A stretch of DNA of 39,621 nucleotides from Pseudomonadota bacterium. Its GTDB lineage: Bacteria > Myxococcota > Myxococcia > Myxococcales > Anaeromyxobacteraceae. Positions 16,780 through 25,061 of this stretch are shown here, piece by piece (positions within the stretch are counted from its first letter, which is position 1; every line of letters begins with the position of its first letter). The stretch covers positions 1 through 39,621 of the forward strand of contig JAEYOU010000447.1 of NCBI GenBank assembly GCA_023411405.1, written 5' to 3'. The translations under genes and the position numbers were made by a program. The notes beneath the pieces were generated by a model that saw only the letters and a list, made by a program, of their open reading frames with translations, ran no database searches and was not told the DNA's origin.

Positions 16780-19700
16780 ATGCTCGGGCCGGATCGCATC
16801 CTCCTGGAAGGGGAGTCGCCTCACCCGCACGAACGGGAGGCGATGAAGCTCATCAAGGGCGCGTTGCCGGGGACCGACCCCTACCTCGCCGCGCTCCTCG
16901 TCGATCACCACGCGCCGAGCGGCAAGGTCCTCCAGATCGACGCGCTGATCCTCGGCTACCACGCGCTCTACCTCGTGGAGGTGAAGAGCCACGTCGGCAG
17001 GCTCGAGGGCGATCACGCGGACTGGCGGATCACGTTCCCCGACGGCCGGCGGACGGTGATGGACAACCCGCTCCCGATCCAGAAGGCCCGGGAGCTGGCG
17101 AGCGTGCTCCGGCGCCGGATCCAGGACTGTCCCTGGGTGCAGGAGGTCGTTCTCCTCTCCGATCCCTCGCTCGACGTCCGGCTCTCCGAGCAGGGGTGGA
17201 CGGGCGTTCTCACGGCCAAGACCTTCGCCCGCGGGATCACTCATGGTGAGATCCCGGGCTGCGAGGAGCCGCTCAGGCGGCGGCTCGTCAACCGCCGGAC
17301 GATGCGCGCCGTGGCCGAGGTGCTCCGGGTGAAGGAGCTGTTCACCCCCACGAAGCCGGGGCTCCGGTGGGGCGACTTCGTCCTGCGCAGGGTGGTCGAG
17401 GAAGGCGCCGCGCACCAGGACTGGCTCGCGGAGCACGAGTCCAACCGGGCGATGAAGCGCCGCGTGCGCGTCTACCCGATCCCGCCCTCCTCGACGCCCG
17501 AGCGCCGCGACCAGCTCCGCCGCGCCGCGGACCGCGAGGGCCGGCTCCTCCACTTCCTCGAGCATCGCGGCGTGCTCCGCGCGCTCGACTACCAGCCGCA
17601 GGGGCCCACCGGCGCGCCGGCGGTCTCCTTCGACGCGTTCGAGGGGGCGGAGCCGCTGGACGCGTTCGTGCGGCGGAACCCGGGCCTCTCCTTCTCCGAC
17701 AAGGTCGCGATCGTCGAGGGCATCGCCGAGGCGCTCGCATACTGCCACGGCAAGAAGGTCTTCCACCGCGCGCTCCACCCCGGGGCGGTCCTCGTCCGCA
17801 GGCGCGAGGACGGCACCCCGGAGACGAAGCTGTACGACTTCCAGCTCGCCACCCGCGCCGACACGAGCATCGGGACGGTCCACGTCACCGCGTTCACGAC
17901 GGACCGCGCGCTCCTCTACCGCGCGCCCGAGGCGCTCGAGAAGCCGGAGCGGGCGGGCACGCCGGTGGCCGAGGTCTTCTCGCTCGGCGCCGTCGCCTAC
18001 TTCGTCCTGACCGGCCGGGCGCCGGGGACGACCATCCAGGATCGCAACCTGGCGCTCGGCGAGGGCGGCCTCTCCATCGCCGCCGCGAGCGACGCGCTCG
18101 CCGGCCACCCGGACGCGGCGGACGTGATGAGCCTGGACCAGGTCGTGGGGCTCGCCACGGAGAGGTCGGCCGTGGCCCGGGCCGACGACGTGCGCGACTG
18201 GCTCAACCTCTTCCTCGAGGCGGCCTCGCGCCCGGCCGAGCCGGCGAAGGCCGCGGAGGTGGACCCGCTCCAGGCGCAGAAGGGCGACGTGCTGGCAGGC
18301 GACCTGGAGGTCCTCGCGATCCTCGGGACCGGCTCCACCGCGCGTGCCCTCCGCGTGAAGCGCGCCGACCAGGTCTTCGCGCTGAAGGTGCCGCTCTCGC
18401 CCGAGCTCGAGCCCAGGCTCGCGGCGGAGGCCGAGGCGCTCCGGAGGGCGGAGAGCGACCGCATCGTCTCCCTGGAGGGCGAGCCCGAGCTGGCGGGCCG
18501 CCGCTGCCTCCTCCTCGGCTACGCGGGCGAGACGCTCGCGGCCCTGCTCGCGCGCGAGGGGCCGCCCAGCCTCGACTACGCCCGGCGCTGGGGGGAGGAC
18601 CTCCTGCTCGCGCTGGGCGAGCTGGAGGAGCGCGGGATCCTCCACCGCGACGTGAAGCCCGCCAACCTGGGGGTCCTCGCGGGCGAGTCCAAGAAGGCGC
18701 GCCACCTGTTCCTCTTCGACTTCTCGCTCGCCGGGACCGACCCCGCCCGGATCGAGCTGGGCACGCCTGCCTACCGCGATCCGTTCCTGGCCGTCCGCCC
18801 GGGCGCGCGCTGGGACTTCGCGTCCGATCGCTACTCCGCCGCGGTGACGCTCCACGAGATGCTCACCGGCGTCCTCCCGCGCTACGGCACGGGCGAGAGC
18901 GCCGCCGTAGCGACCGACGCCCCGGTGACCGTGGCGGCGGAGCGGTTCGACGCCTCGATCCGGGATCGGCTCGTGGCGTTCTTCGCGAAGGCGCTCGATC
19001 GCGAGGTCGAGCGCCGCCACGCGAGCGCGGAGGAGATGCGGACGCAGTGGGTGGCGTCCTTCGCGCCCGCGCCCATCCGCGCCGAGGAGGCCGGGCCGGC
19101 GCTGGACGACGCCGCGCTGGCGGCGCTTCCGCTCGACGCCTCCGTGGCCTCGCTCCCGCTCACGCCCGCGGCCAAGAACGCGCTCGATCGCTCCGGGGTC
19201 GTCCGGGTCCGCGAGCTGGTCGAGCTGCCCCGCAACCAGCTCTCCTCGGTGCGCGGCGTGGGGCGGGCCACCGTCCGCGAGATCCTCGCCTTCGTGGAGC
19301 GGCTCCGGGCGGTGCGGACCGTCGATGAGCCGCAGCCGTCGCCCTTCTGGCCCGGGTACCGCGGCGCGGACGGCGGGCTCGAGGGCGCCGTGACGCCCGC
19401 TGCCGCGCTCGCGCTCGAGGACGCCGGGCTCGATCGGTTGCGGGCGGTCGCCGCCGCCTCGAAGGAGCGCGTCGAGCGGATCCTCGCCCCGTTCACCGGC
19501 GCGAAGGAGGCGGTCGCCGCGCACCTCGAGGCCCAGCAGCACCAGGCCACGGGCGTGCCGGCCACGGTCGAAGGCTTCCTCGACCTCTTCCTCCCCGCGA
19601 AGAAGACCGAGAAGAAGGGCGGCACCTGGGCGAAGCACGTCCGGGCGTTCTACGGGCTCGACGTGCTCCCGGGCGCCACGTCCGGCGATGCGCGGAGCAT

Positions 19701-21246
19701 CGCCGAGGTGCTCGGGGTGACGCGCGCGGCCATCTACGTCTCGCTCGGGCGCGCCCGGGAGAAGTGGGCGGAGAAGCCGGAGCAGCTCCACGCCATCCAG
19801 ACGCTCGTCGGCTCGGCGCTCGAGCGCCTCGGGGGCGCCGCGCCGCTCGGGAAGCTCGCCGGGGCCGTCGGTGCATCGCTGCCGCACGAGGCGGGGCAGG
19901 AGACCGCCGCCGGTGCACGCGAGCGCGTCGAGGCGCTGATCCGGATCTGCGCGGAGACGGCGGGTGCGGGTGAGCCTGGCCCTGCGCCAGTCTCCTCCGC
20001 TCGCCCTGAGCCTGTCGAAGGGCGAGACGGTGCCGAGCGCTCCGCTCGTGGTGGCGAAGGCCGTAACGACGCCGAGCGTTCCGCTCGCCCTGAGCTTGTC
20101 GAAGGGCGAGCGGCGAGTGGACCCATCGCCAAGTCCCTCGTCCTCGAACGCGTCAACTCCACGCCCTGGGCCGGCACCACCCCCGCCCATCTCCAGGCCG
20201 TCCGCGCCCTCGGCATGGCCGCCTCCGACCTCGCCGGCCGCGATCCGCTGGCCTCCTCCGAAGAGGTCGAGCGGCGCCTCTCCGAGATCGCAGCCGGCTC
20301 GGACTTCGCCGCGTTCCCCCCCGAGCGGCTCATCGCGCTCGCCGCCGAGGCGAGCGAGACCGCCGCCCGGAGCGCGCGCCTCGAGCTGTACCCCCGGGGC
20401 ATGGCAGCGGCGCGCGCGCTCCGGCTGTGCGCCGGCGCCATCGGACCCGACATCGGCGAGGACGAGGTCCGCCGCCTCGTCGAGACCCGCTACCCCGAGG
20501 CGGAGAAGCTCCCGGACCACTCGGGCCTCGTCCCGCTTCTCGCCGCGCTGAAGCTGGGATGGGACCCCGACCGCGGCCGGTTCGTCCGGGCCGAACTCGC
20601 CCAGCCGCCCTCGCGCACGGAGGCGCTCTCGCCACGCCGGCGGACCGTGCTGCCCCCGACGCGGCGCGAGCGCTCGCCCGAGGATCTCGAGTTCGAGGAC
20701 TTCGACCAGACGATCAAGCTCGCCGTGGAGCGGCGGATGTTCAAGGTGCTCGACGTCAACCGCGCCCACGCCGAGGACGCGGCCGACCAGCTCGAGAAGC
20801 GCCTCGGGGTCCGGCCGCGTTCGCTCGAGCGGGAGCTGCTCGACGCCGCCTGGCAGGAGATGAAGGACCTGGGCATCGAGGAGCAAGCCGTCCTCGAGGC
20901 GGACCGGGACGGCCCCCAGGGCCCGGCCTGGCTCAACCTCACCCAGCTCATGCGCCGCGCGGCGGACCGTGTCGCGCCGAGCATCCTGGAGGACCAGGGC
21001 CCGGTGGTGCTCAAGGATCCGGGGGTCCTCGCCCGGTACAAGCTCGACGGCCTCGTCGCCGCGCTGGTCCGGGCGGCCCAGGACGACCGCGCTCCGGCGA
21101 TCCTCCTCTTGAACCCCGTCGTGGCTGCGCAGGGCCCGCAGCCCATCGACGCGGTCACCGAGCCGTTGCCCATCCCGACGACCGCCCCGGCCCAGCGGCT
21201 CGCGGTCCCGGCAAGCTGGATCAAGGGCCGCAGAGGTGACTCGTGA
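16780..21246 (+). CDS. pglW: BREX-2 protein kinase PglW
   Basis: 1488 aa. The domains in order are as follows. Residues 1-160 are a NERD domain with nuclease-like Asp54 and Glu67-x-Lys69 (IDALILGYHALYLVEVKS). Residues about 225-480 are a kinase-like domain whose catalytic loop reads HRALHP (Ala331 in place of Asp) and whose DFG is replaced by YDFQLA, so it is probably inactive. Residues about 505-765 are an intact Ser/Thr kinase (Lys536 in ALKV, Asp624 and Lys626 in HRDVKP, Asp647 in FDFSLAG). Residues about 784-845 are a helix-hairpin-helix/alpha-CTD-like unit. Residues about 969-1000 are a sigma-region-4-like HTH (AEVLGVTRAAIYVSLGRA). A linker holding two REP-like elements and a conserved C-terminal part follow. 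In type 2 BREX, PglW is the kinase of the Pgl set. The stop overlaps the pglX start (GTGA). Confidence 0.93.
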   Translation: MLGPDRILLEGESPHPHEREAMKLIKGALPGTDPYLAALLVDHHAPSGKVLQIDALILGYHALYLVEVKSHVGRLEGDHADWRITFPDGRRTVMDNPLPIQKARELASVLRRRIQDCPWVQEVVLLSDPSLDVRLSEQGWTGVLTAKTFARGITHGEIPGCEEPLRRRLVNRRTMRAVAEVLRVKELFTPTKPGLRWGDFVLRRVVEEGAAHQDWLAEHESNRAMKRRVRVYPIPPSSTPERRDQLRRAADREGRLLHFLEHRGVLRALDYQPQGPTGAPAVSFDAFEGAEPLDAFVRRNPGLSFSDKVAIVEGIAEALAYCHGKKVFHRALHPGAVLVRRREDGTPETKLYDFQLATRADTSIGTVHVTAFTTDRALLYRAPEALEKPERAGTPVAEVFSLGAVAYFVLTGRAPGTTIQDRNLALGEGGLSIAAASDALAGHPDAADVMSLDQVVGLATERSAVARADDVRDWLNLFLEAASRPAEPAKAAEVDPLQAQKGDVLAGDLEVLAILGTGSTARALRVKRADQVFALKVPLSPELEPRLAAEAEALRRAESDRIVSLEGEPELAGRRCLLLGYAGETLAALLAREGPPSLDYARRWGEDLLLALGELEERGILHRDVKPANLGVLAGESKKARHLFLFDFSLAGTDPARIELGTPAYRDPFLAVRPGARWDFASDRYSAAVTLHEMLTGVLPRYGTGESAAVATDAPVTVAAERFDASIRDRLVAFFAKALDREVERRHASAEEMRTQWVASFAPAPIRAEEAGPALDDAALAALPLDASVASLPLTPAAKNALDRSGVVRVRELVELPRNQLSSVRGVGRATVREILAFVERLRAVRTVDEPQPSPFWPGYRGADGGLEGAVTPAAALALEDAGLDRLRAVAAASKERVERILAPFTGAKEAVAAHLEAQQHQATGVPATVEGFLDLFLPAKKTEKKGGTWAKHVRAFYGLDVLPGATSGDARSIAEVLGVTRAAIYVSLGRAREKWAEKPEQLHAIQTLVGSALERLGGAAPLGKLAGAVGASLPHEAGQETAAGARERVEALIRICAETAGAGEPGPAPVSSARPEPVEGRDGAERSARGGEGRNDAERSARPELVEGRAASGPIAKSLVLERVNSTPWAGTTPAHLQAVRALGMAASDLAGRDPLASSEEVERRLSEIAAGSDFAAFPPERLIALAAEASETAARSARLELYPRGMAAARALRLCAGAIGPDIGEDEVRRLVETRYPEAEKLPDHSGLVPLLAALKLGWDPDRGRFVRAELAQPPSRTEALSPRRRTVLPPTRRERSPEDLEFEDFDQTIKLAVERRMFKVLDVNRAHAEDAADQLEKRLGVRPRSLERELLDAAWQEMKDLGIEEQAVLEADRDGPQGPAWLNLTQLMRRAADRVAPSILEDQGPVVLKDPGVLARYKLDGLVAALVRAAQDDRAPAILLLNPVVAAQGPQPIDAVTEPLPIPTTAPAQRLAVPASWIKGRRGDS
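20000..20026. repeat. REP-like element 2 (inside pglW)
   Basis: 8-bp perfect arms CTCGCCCT / AGGGCGAG surround the centre GAGCCTGTCGA. It is translated in frame as ARPEPVEGR in the linker before the PglW C-terminal domain. Confidence 0.85.
20081..20113. repeat. REP-like element 3 (inside pglW)
   Basis: 11-bp perfect arms CCGCTCGCCCT / AGGGCGAGCGG surround the centre GAGCTTGTCGA. It has the same orientation and reading frame as the copy about 80 bp upstream and is translated as ARPELVEGR. Both copies flank the related peptide segments DGAERSARG and NDAERSAR, which suggests duplication of the whole segment. Confidence 0.85.
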
Positions 21247-24200
21247 GCAGGGGCGCGAAGAAGGAGAAGTCGCTGACCGACGTGCTCGGAGCGTTCCTGG
21301 CGAAGCAGCTCCTCCCCGACCTCCGCGCGTGCGCGAAGGCGGCCAACGTCGAGGCGGCGCTCCGCCACCGCTGGGAGCACGAGCGGGCCGAGGAGCGGAC
21401 GGCGGAGGCGTTCGAGCCGTGGGTGGACCAGACCGTCGAGCAGGTCGGGGCGGCGTGGATCCTCTCCTGCGTCTTCGTGCGGACGCTGGAGGATCGCGGC
21501 CTTCTCCCGCGCCGGCGGCTCGCAGGCGAGGGCGCCGAGGACTCCGAGCACTACTTCTACGAGCTCGCGCCCTCGCTCAACGCGCGCGACTACCTGCTCA
21601 CGGTGTTCCGGGAGGTCTCGCGCTTCCCGGGCGCCGAGGAGCTGCTCGGTCCGAAGAGCAACCCGGCCTGGCGGCTCGGGCCGTCCGCGCCGATTGCGCA
21701 GGCGCTCCTCGCCGAGCTGCGGGAGCTCACCGCCGAGAAGAAGCTCAAGTGGGACTTCTCCGGCGCCGATACCCGGTTCCTCGGGGACCTGTACCAGGAC
21801 CTCTCCGCGAGCGTGCGCGAGCGGTACGCGCTCCTCCAGACGCCGGAGTTCGTGGAGCGGTTCATCCTGAAGCTCACGCTCGATCCCGCGATCGAGGAGT
21901 TCGGGCTCGAGGAGGTCCGGCTCATCGACCCGACCTGCGGCTCGGGGCACTTCCTGCTCGGGGCGTACGACAAGCTGTTCGAGGCGCGCACGGCCGCGAA
22001 GCCCGGTGTGGACCGGCGGCAGCACGCGCTCGATGCGCTGGCGCAGGTGTACGGCGTGGACATCAACCCGTACGCGGTGGCGATCGCGCGGTTCCGGCTG
22101 ACGCTCTCGTACCTCGAGAAGGCCGGGATCGAGAAGCTCGCGCAGGCGCCGAAGCTGCCGCTCAATCTCGTGGTCGCCGACTCGCTCCTCTACGGCGCGC
22201 GCGGCGTGACGATGGAGCTGTCGGAGCGGGCGACGTCGAAGAAGGAGTGGGGCGACGCGCTCTTCACGCTCGAGGAGCCGGACCGGGCGCTGGAGGTGCT
22301 GTCGCGCGGGTATCACGCTGTCGTGGGGAACCCGCCGTACATCACGTGCAAGGACGCGAAGCTGCGGGACCGGTACCGGAGGCTCTACGTCGCCTGCCAT
22401 CGCGAGTACGCACTCGCGGCGCCGTTCACGGAGCGATTCTTCCAGCTCGCGGTGGCGAGCGGCTTCGTGGGCATGATCAACGCCAACAGCTTCATGAAGC
22501 GGGAGTTCGGGAAGAAGCTGATCGAACAGGTGCTCTCGAAGCTCGACCTCACGGACGTGATTGACACGTCCGGCGCGTACATCCCCGGGCACGGCACGCC
22601 GACCGTCATCCTCGCCGGACGTAATCGCGCGCCCGAGGGGGACAACGTCGCTGCGGTCCTTGGCAAGCGGGGGGAGCCGCAGACGCCCGATGACCCGGAG
22701 CAAGGCAAGGTGTGGTCGACGATTTCTGGGCACGCGCGCGACATCGGGGTGGAAAACGAATACGTGTCCGTCGCTTGCCTGGAGCGCTCCACGTTGGCGA
22801 AGCACCCGTGGTCGCTCGGGGGTGGCGGTGCGGCCGAGCTGAAAGACCATTTGGAGACCCGAGCGAAGAAACGGCTCTGCGACCTTGTCGATGTGATTGG
22901 GTTCGGTGCAATCACGCGAGAAGATGAGGTGTTCGAGATTCCGCTCGGTGGCGCAAGCCGCTGGGCTCTTCCGAACGAGGCTGTGGCCGAGTACGGGTAC
23001 GGTGAGGCCATTCGCGACTGGGCATGCACCCACGATCGCGACGTGTTATTCCCATATTCGCAAGCAGGAACGCTTCCTCTCGAGAAGCTGGGTTGGTACG
23101 GCAAGCTGACGTGGCTGTATCGTGCCCAGCTCTGGGGAAGGGTCGGCAAGGGCTTCAAGACAAAACGGGATTCGGGTGGCGAGTACTACGAGTATTCGAT
23201 GTTCTACCCGGATCGCCACTTCACCCCGTTCAAGATCACCTTCGCCTTCGTCGCCACCCACAACCACTTCGTCCTCGACCGCGGCGGGAAGGTGTTCAAC
23301 CGCTCTGCGCCCATCATCAAGCTCCCCGAGGGCGCGACCGAGGAGGACCACCTCGCGCTGCTCGGGTATCTGAACAGCTCGACGGCGTGCTTCTGGATGA
23401 AGCAGACGTTCTTCGACAAGGGAAACCGCGGCGAAGGCGGAGGCGTCACCGCCGAGAAGTGGGAGAAGTTCTTCGAGTTCGACGGGACCAAGCTTCAGGC
23501 GCTCCCGATATTCGAGGTGTCGCCGCGTGCGAGGCAACTGTCGAAACTACTCGACGAAGCCGGGCGCCGGTGGCAGACCACCGCGCCGGAGTGCGTCCTC
23601 ACTCCCGACGTGGAGCCGGGAGTCGTGCTGGTCGAGCTGGATACGGCGCGACGGGAGCGCGACCTACTCGAAGGACAGATCCGCTGGCTGCAAGAGGAAC
23701 TCGACTGGGAGATCTACGCCACGTGTGGTCTCCCTAACGTTAGAGCACGGCAGGTCCCCGACTCCCTGGGTCACGTGCCCGTTCGGCCGAAGGGGACGAG
23801 ACCCTCCGATCGGCTCTATGCCAAGCAGGTTCAGGACGGGACGGAGACGCCGCGGTTCTTTCATCTCGCCGGGATGCCCACGGCAGAGGAGATCCTTCGG
23901 CTGGCCGTTGATCCTCTCGATGAGCAGCGGTTGGCGCTCATCTCGGGCTCGCACGAGCTTCAGCTCATCGAGGTGCCCGCGTACAAACGGACATATCGAG
24001 AGGGCCACCGGGCGTGGGACGCGGTGCCTGCGATCCACGAGTGGGCGCGCGCCCGAGTCGAGGCGATCGTATCGGTCCGGCCTCCAACCGCTGGGCCGAG
24101 CTCATTGAAGAGTCTCGTCAACGAGGCCATGAGGGATTTCAACCCGTTGCTTGTTGGGATCATCAGCGGAGCAGACCTTTCCGGCCTCGACGAGCTGGTG

Positions 24201-25061
24201 CCCGGTGCGGCGGTTCCTTACTTGGCTCCGCTGCGCTTAACCGACGCTGGCCAGGCCAAGCGCGCCCACTGGGAGCACACCTGGGACCTCCAACGCCGAG
24301 AAGACGCCGGCGAGAAGGTCGAGATCCCGGTCCCCCCCAAGTACGACCAGAAGGACTATCGCGACCCAATCTACTGGCGCCTCCGCGGCAAGCTCGACGT
24401 GCCGAAGGAGCGGTTCATCTCGTATCCGGGAGCCGAGCGGGACGACGACAAGAGCCCGCTCATCGGCTGGGCGGGGTGGGATCATCTCCAGCGCGCCCAG
24501 GCGCTCGCGGCGCTCTACCAGGAGCGGAAGAACCAGGACGGCTGGGAGAAGGAGCGGCTCATGCCGCTCCTCGCGGGGCTGCTGGAGCTCGTGCCGTGGC
24601 TGAAGCAGTGGCACAACGAGCCGAGCGAGGATCCGGCGAAGGACAGGGCGGGGGATGCCTACGCGGCGTTCGTGGAGACGGAGGCGCTGGGGTTCGGGTG
24701 GACGCTCGCGGATCTCAGGGGGTGGAGGCCGGAGGAGCGGAGGAGGGGGAGGAGGCGCGGTACCGCTCGCCCTTCGACAGGCTCAGGGCGAGCGGGAAAG
24801 CGGGACGCGGCTGGGTCTGGTGCATCCCTCGGCCTTCGACAGGCTCAGGCCGAGCGGGGGAGCATCGAGGATGGCGGGGACGATGGTGCGCTCGTTTCTC
24901 CGGTGAGCCTGTCGAAGGCTCAGGGCGAGCGGGGAGTGGGACGGAGTGGCGCCAAGAAGGGCAAGGCAGTGCTGAAGACGGATTGCCCCGGTGAAAGTCC
25001 CGCGCCGAAGCCCCGGAAGCCCCGGCGCAAGAAGGCGAAGTCGGAGGAGACGGCGGAATGA
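21243..25061 (+). CDS. pglX: BREX-2 adenine-specific DNA methyltransferase PglX
   Basis: 1272 aa. The methyltransferase core shows motif I DPTCGSGHF (Asp229 to Phe237, S-adenosylmethionine binding) and motif IV NPPY (Asn363 to Tyr366), diagnostic of N6-adenine methylases. The region between and after them (about residues 450-1010) should contain target recognition. In BREX, PglX methylates a non-palindromic host site and is also needed for defence. The GTG start follows AGAGGTGA and overlaps the pglW stop; the stop overlaps the pglY start (ATGA). Base use is uneven: about 22620-23200 and 23520-24280 use noticeably more A/T-ending codons (including TTA at 23046 and 24237) than the flanks. The last 95 or so residues are low-complexity sequence built largely from three REP-like elements. 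Confidence 0.93.
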   Translation: MSRGAKKEKSLTDVLGAFLAKQLLPDLRACAKAANVEAALRHRWEHERAEERTAEAFEPWVDQTVEQVGAAWILSCVFVRTLEDRGLLPRRRLAGEGAEDSEHYFYELAPSLNARDYLLTVFREVSRFPGAEELLGPKSNPAWRLGPSAPIAQALLAELRELTAEKKLKWDFSGADTRFLGDLYQDLSASVRERYALLQTPEFVERFILKLTLDPAIEEFGLEEVRLIDPTCGSGHFLLGAYDKLFEARTAAKPGVDRRQHALDALAQVYGVDINPYAVAIARFRLTLSYLEKAGIEKLAQAPKLPLNLVVADSLLYGARGVTMELSERATSKKEWGDALFTLEEPDRALEVLSRGYHAVVGNPPYITCKDAKLRDRYRRLYVACHREYALAAPFTERFFQLAVASGFVGMINANSFMKREFGKKLIEQVLSKLDLTDVIDTSGAYIPGHGTPTVILAGRNRAPEGDNVAAVLGKRGEPQTPDDPEQGKVWSTISGHARDIGVENEYVSVACLERSTLAKHPWSLGGGGAAELKDHLETRAKKRLCDLVDVIGFGAITREDEVFEIPLGGASRWALPNEAVAEYGYGEAIRDWACTHDRDVLFPYSQAGTLPLEKLGWYGKLTWLYRAQLWGRVGKGFKTKRDSGGEYYEYSMFYPDRHFTPFKITFAFVATHNHFVLDRGGKVFNRSAPIIKLPEGATEEDHLALLGYLNSSTACFWMKQTFFDKGNRGEGGGVTAEKWEKFFEFDGTKLQALPIFEVSPRARQLSKLLDEAGRRWQTTAPECVLTPDVEPGVVLVELDTARRERDLLEGQIRWLQEELDWEIYATCGLPNVRARQVPDSLGHVPVRPKGTRPSDRLYAKQVQDGTETPRFFHLAGMPTAEEILRLAVDPLDEQRLALISGSHELQLIEVPAYKRTYREGHRAWDAVPAIHEWARARVEAIVSVRPPTAGPSSLKSLVNEAMRDFNPLLVGIISGADLSGLDELVPGAAVPYLAPLRLTDAGQAKRAHWEHTWDLQRREDAGEKVEIPVPPKYDQKDYRDPIYWRLRGKLDVPKERFISYPGAERDDDKSPLIGWAGWDHLQRAQALAALYQERKNQDGWEKERLMPLLAGLLELVPWLKQWHNEPSEDPAKDRAGDAYAAFVETEALGFGWTLADLRGWRPEERRRGRRRGTARPSTGSGRAGKRDAAGSGASLGLRQAQAERGSIEDGGDDGALVSPVSLSKAQGERGVGRSGAKKGKAVLKTDCPGESPAPKPRKPRRKKAKSEETAE
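24763..24795. repeat. REP-like element 4 (inside pglX)
   Basis: 11-bp perfect arms CCGCTCGCCCT / AGGGCGAGCGG surround the centre TCGACAGGCTC. The orientation is opposite to the pglW copies. It is translated as ARPSTGSGRAG. Confidence 0.85.
24828..24854. repeat. REP-like element 5 (inside pglX)
   Basis: 8-bp perfect arms CTCGGCCT / AGGCCGAG surround the centre TCGACAGGCTC. It is translated in a different frame from element 4, as LGLRQAQAERG. Confidence 0.8.
24889..24934. repeat. Degenerate REP-like element 6 (inside pglX)
   Basis: The centre GAGCCTGTCGA (24905-24915) is intact and can itself fold as GAGCCT / AGGCTC (24905-24921). The right arm AGGGCGAGCGG is followed by more G, but the left arm is eroded. 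It is translated as PVSLSKAQGER. Confidence 0.65.

Noticed and set aside
15343..20886. 1847-codon minus-strand frame running through pglW and into the SNF2-PLD module
   Set aside because: It covers the opposite strand of PglW and a second frame of the 446-aa gene. It has no domain and no plausible start, and is composed of Arg/Glu/Gly-rich sequence.
20000..24934. CRISPR array or insertion-sequence ends
   Set aside because: The repeats are palindromic with short irregular spacing, no regular spacers, no target duplications and no transposase; they are REP-like.
21243..25061. Stand-alone type IIG restriction-modification enzyme
   Set aside because: The methylase has no visible nuclease domain and sits in a full pgl operon, so PglX is the better call.
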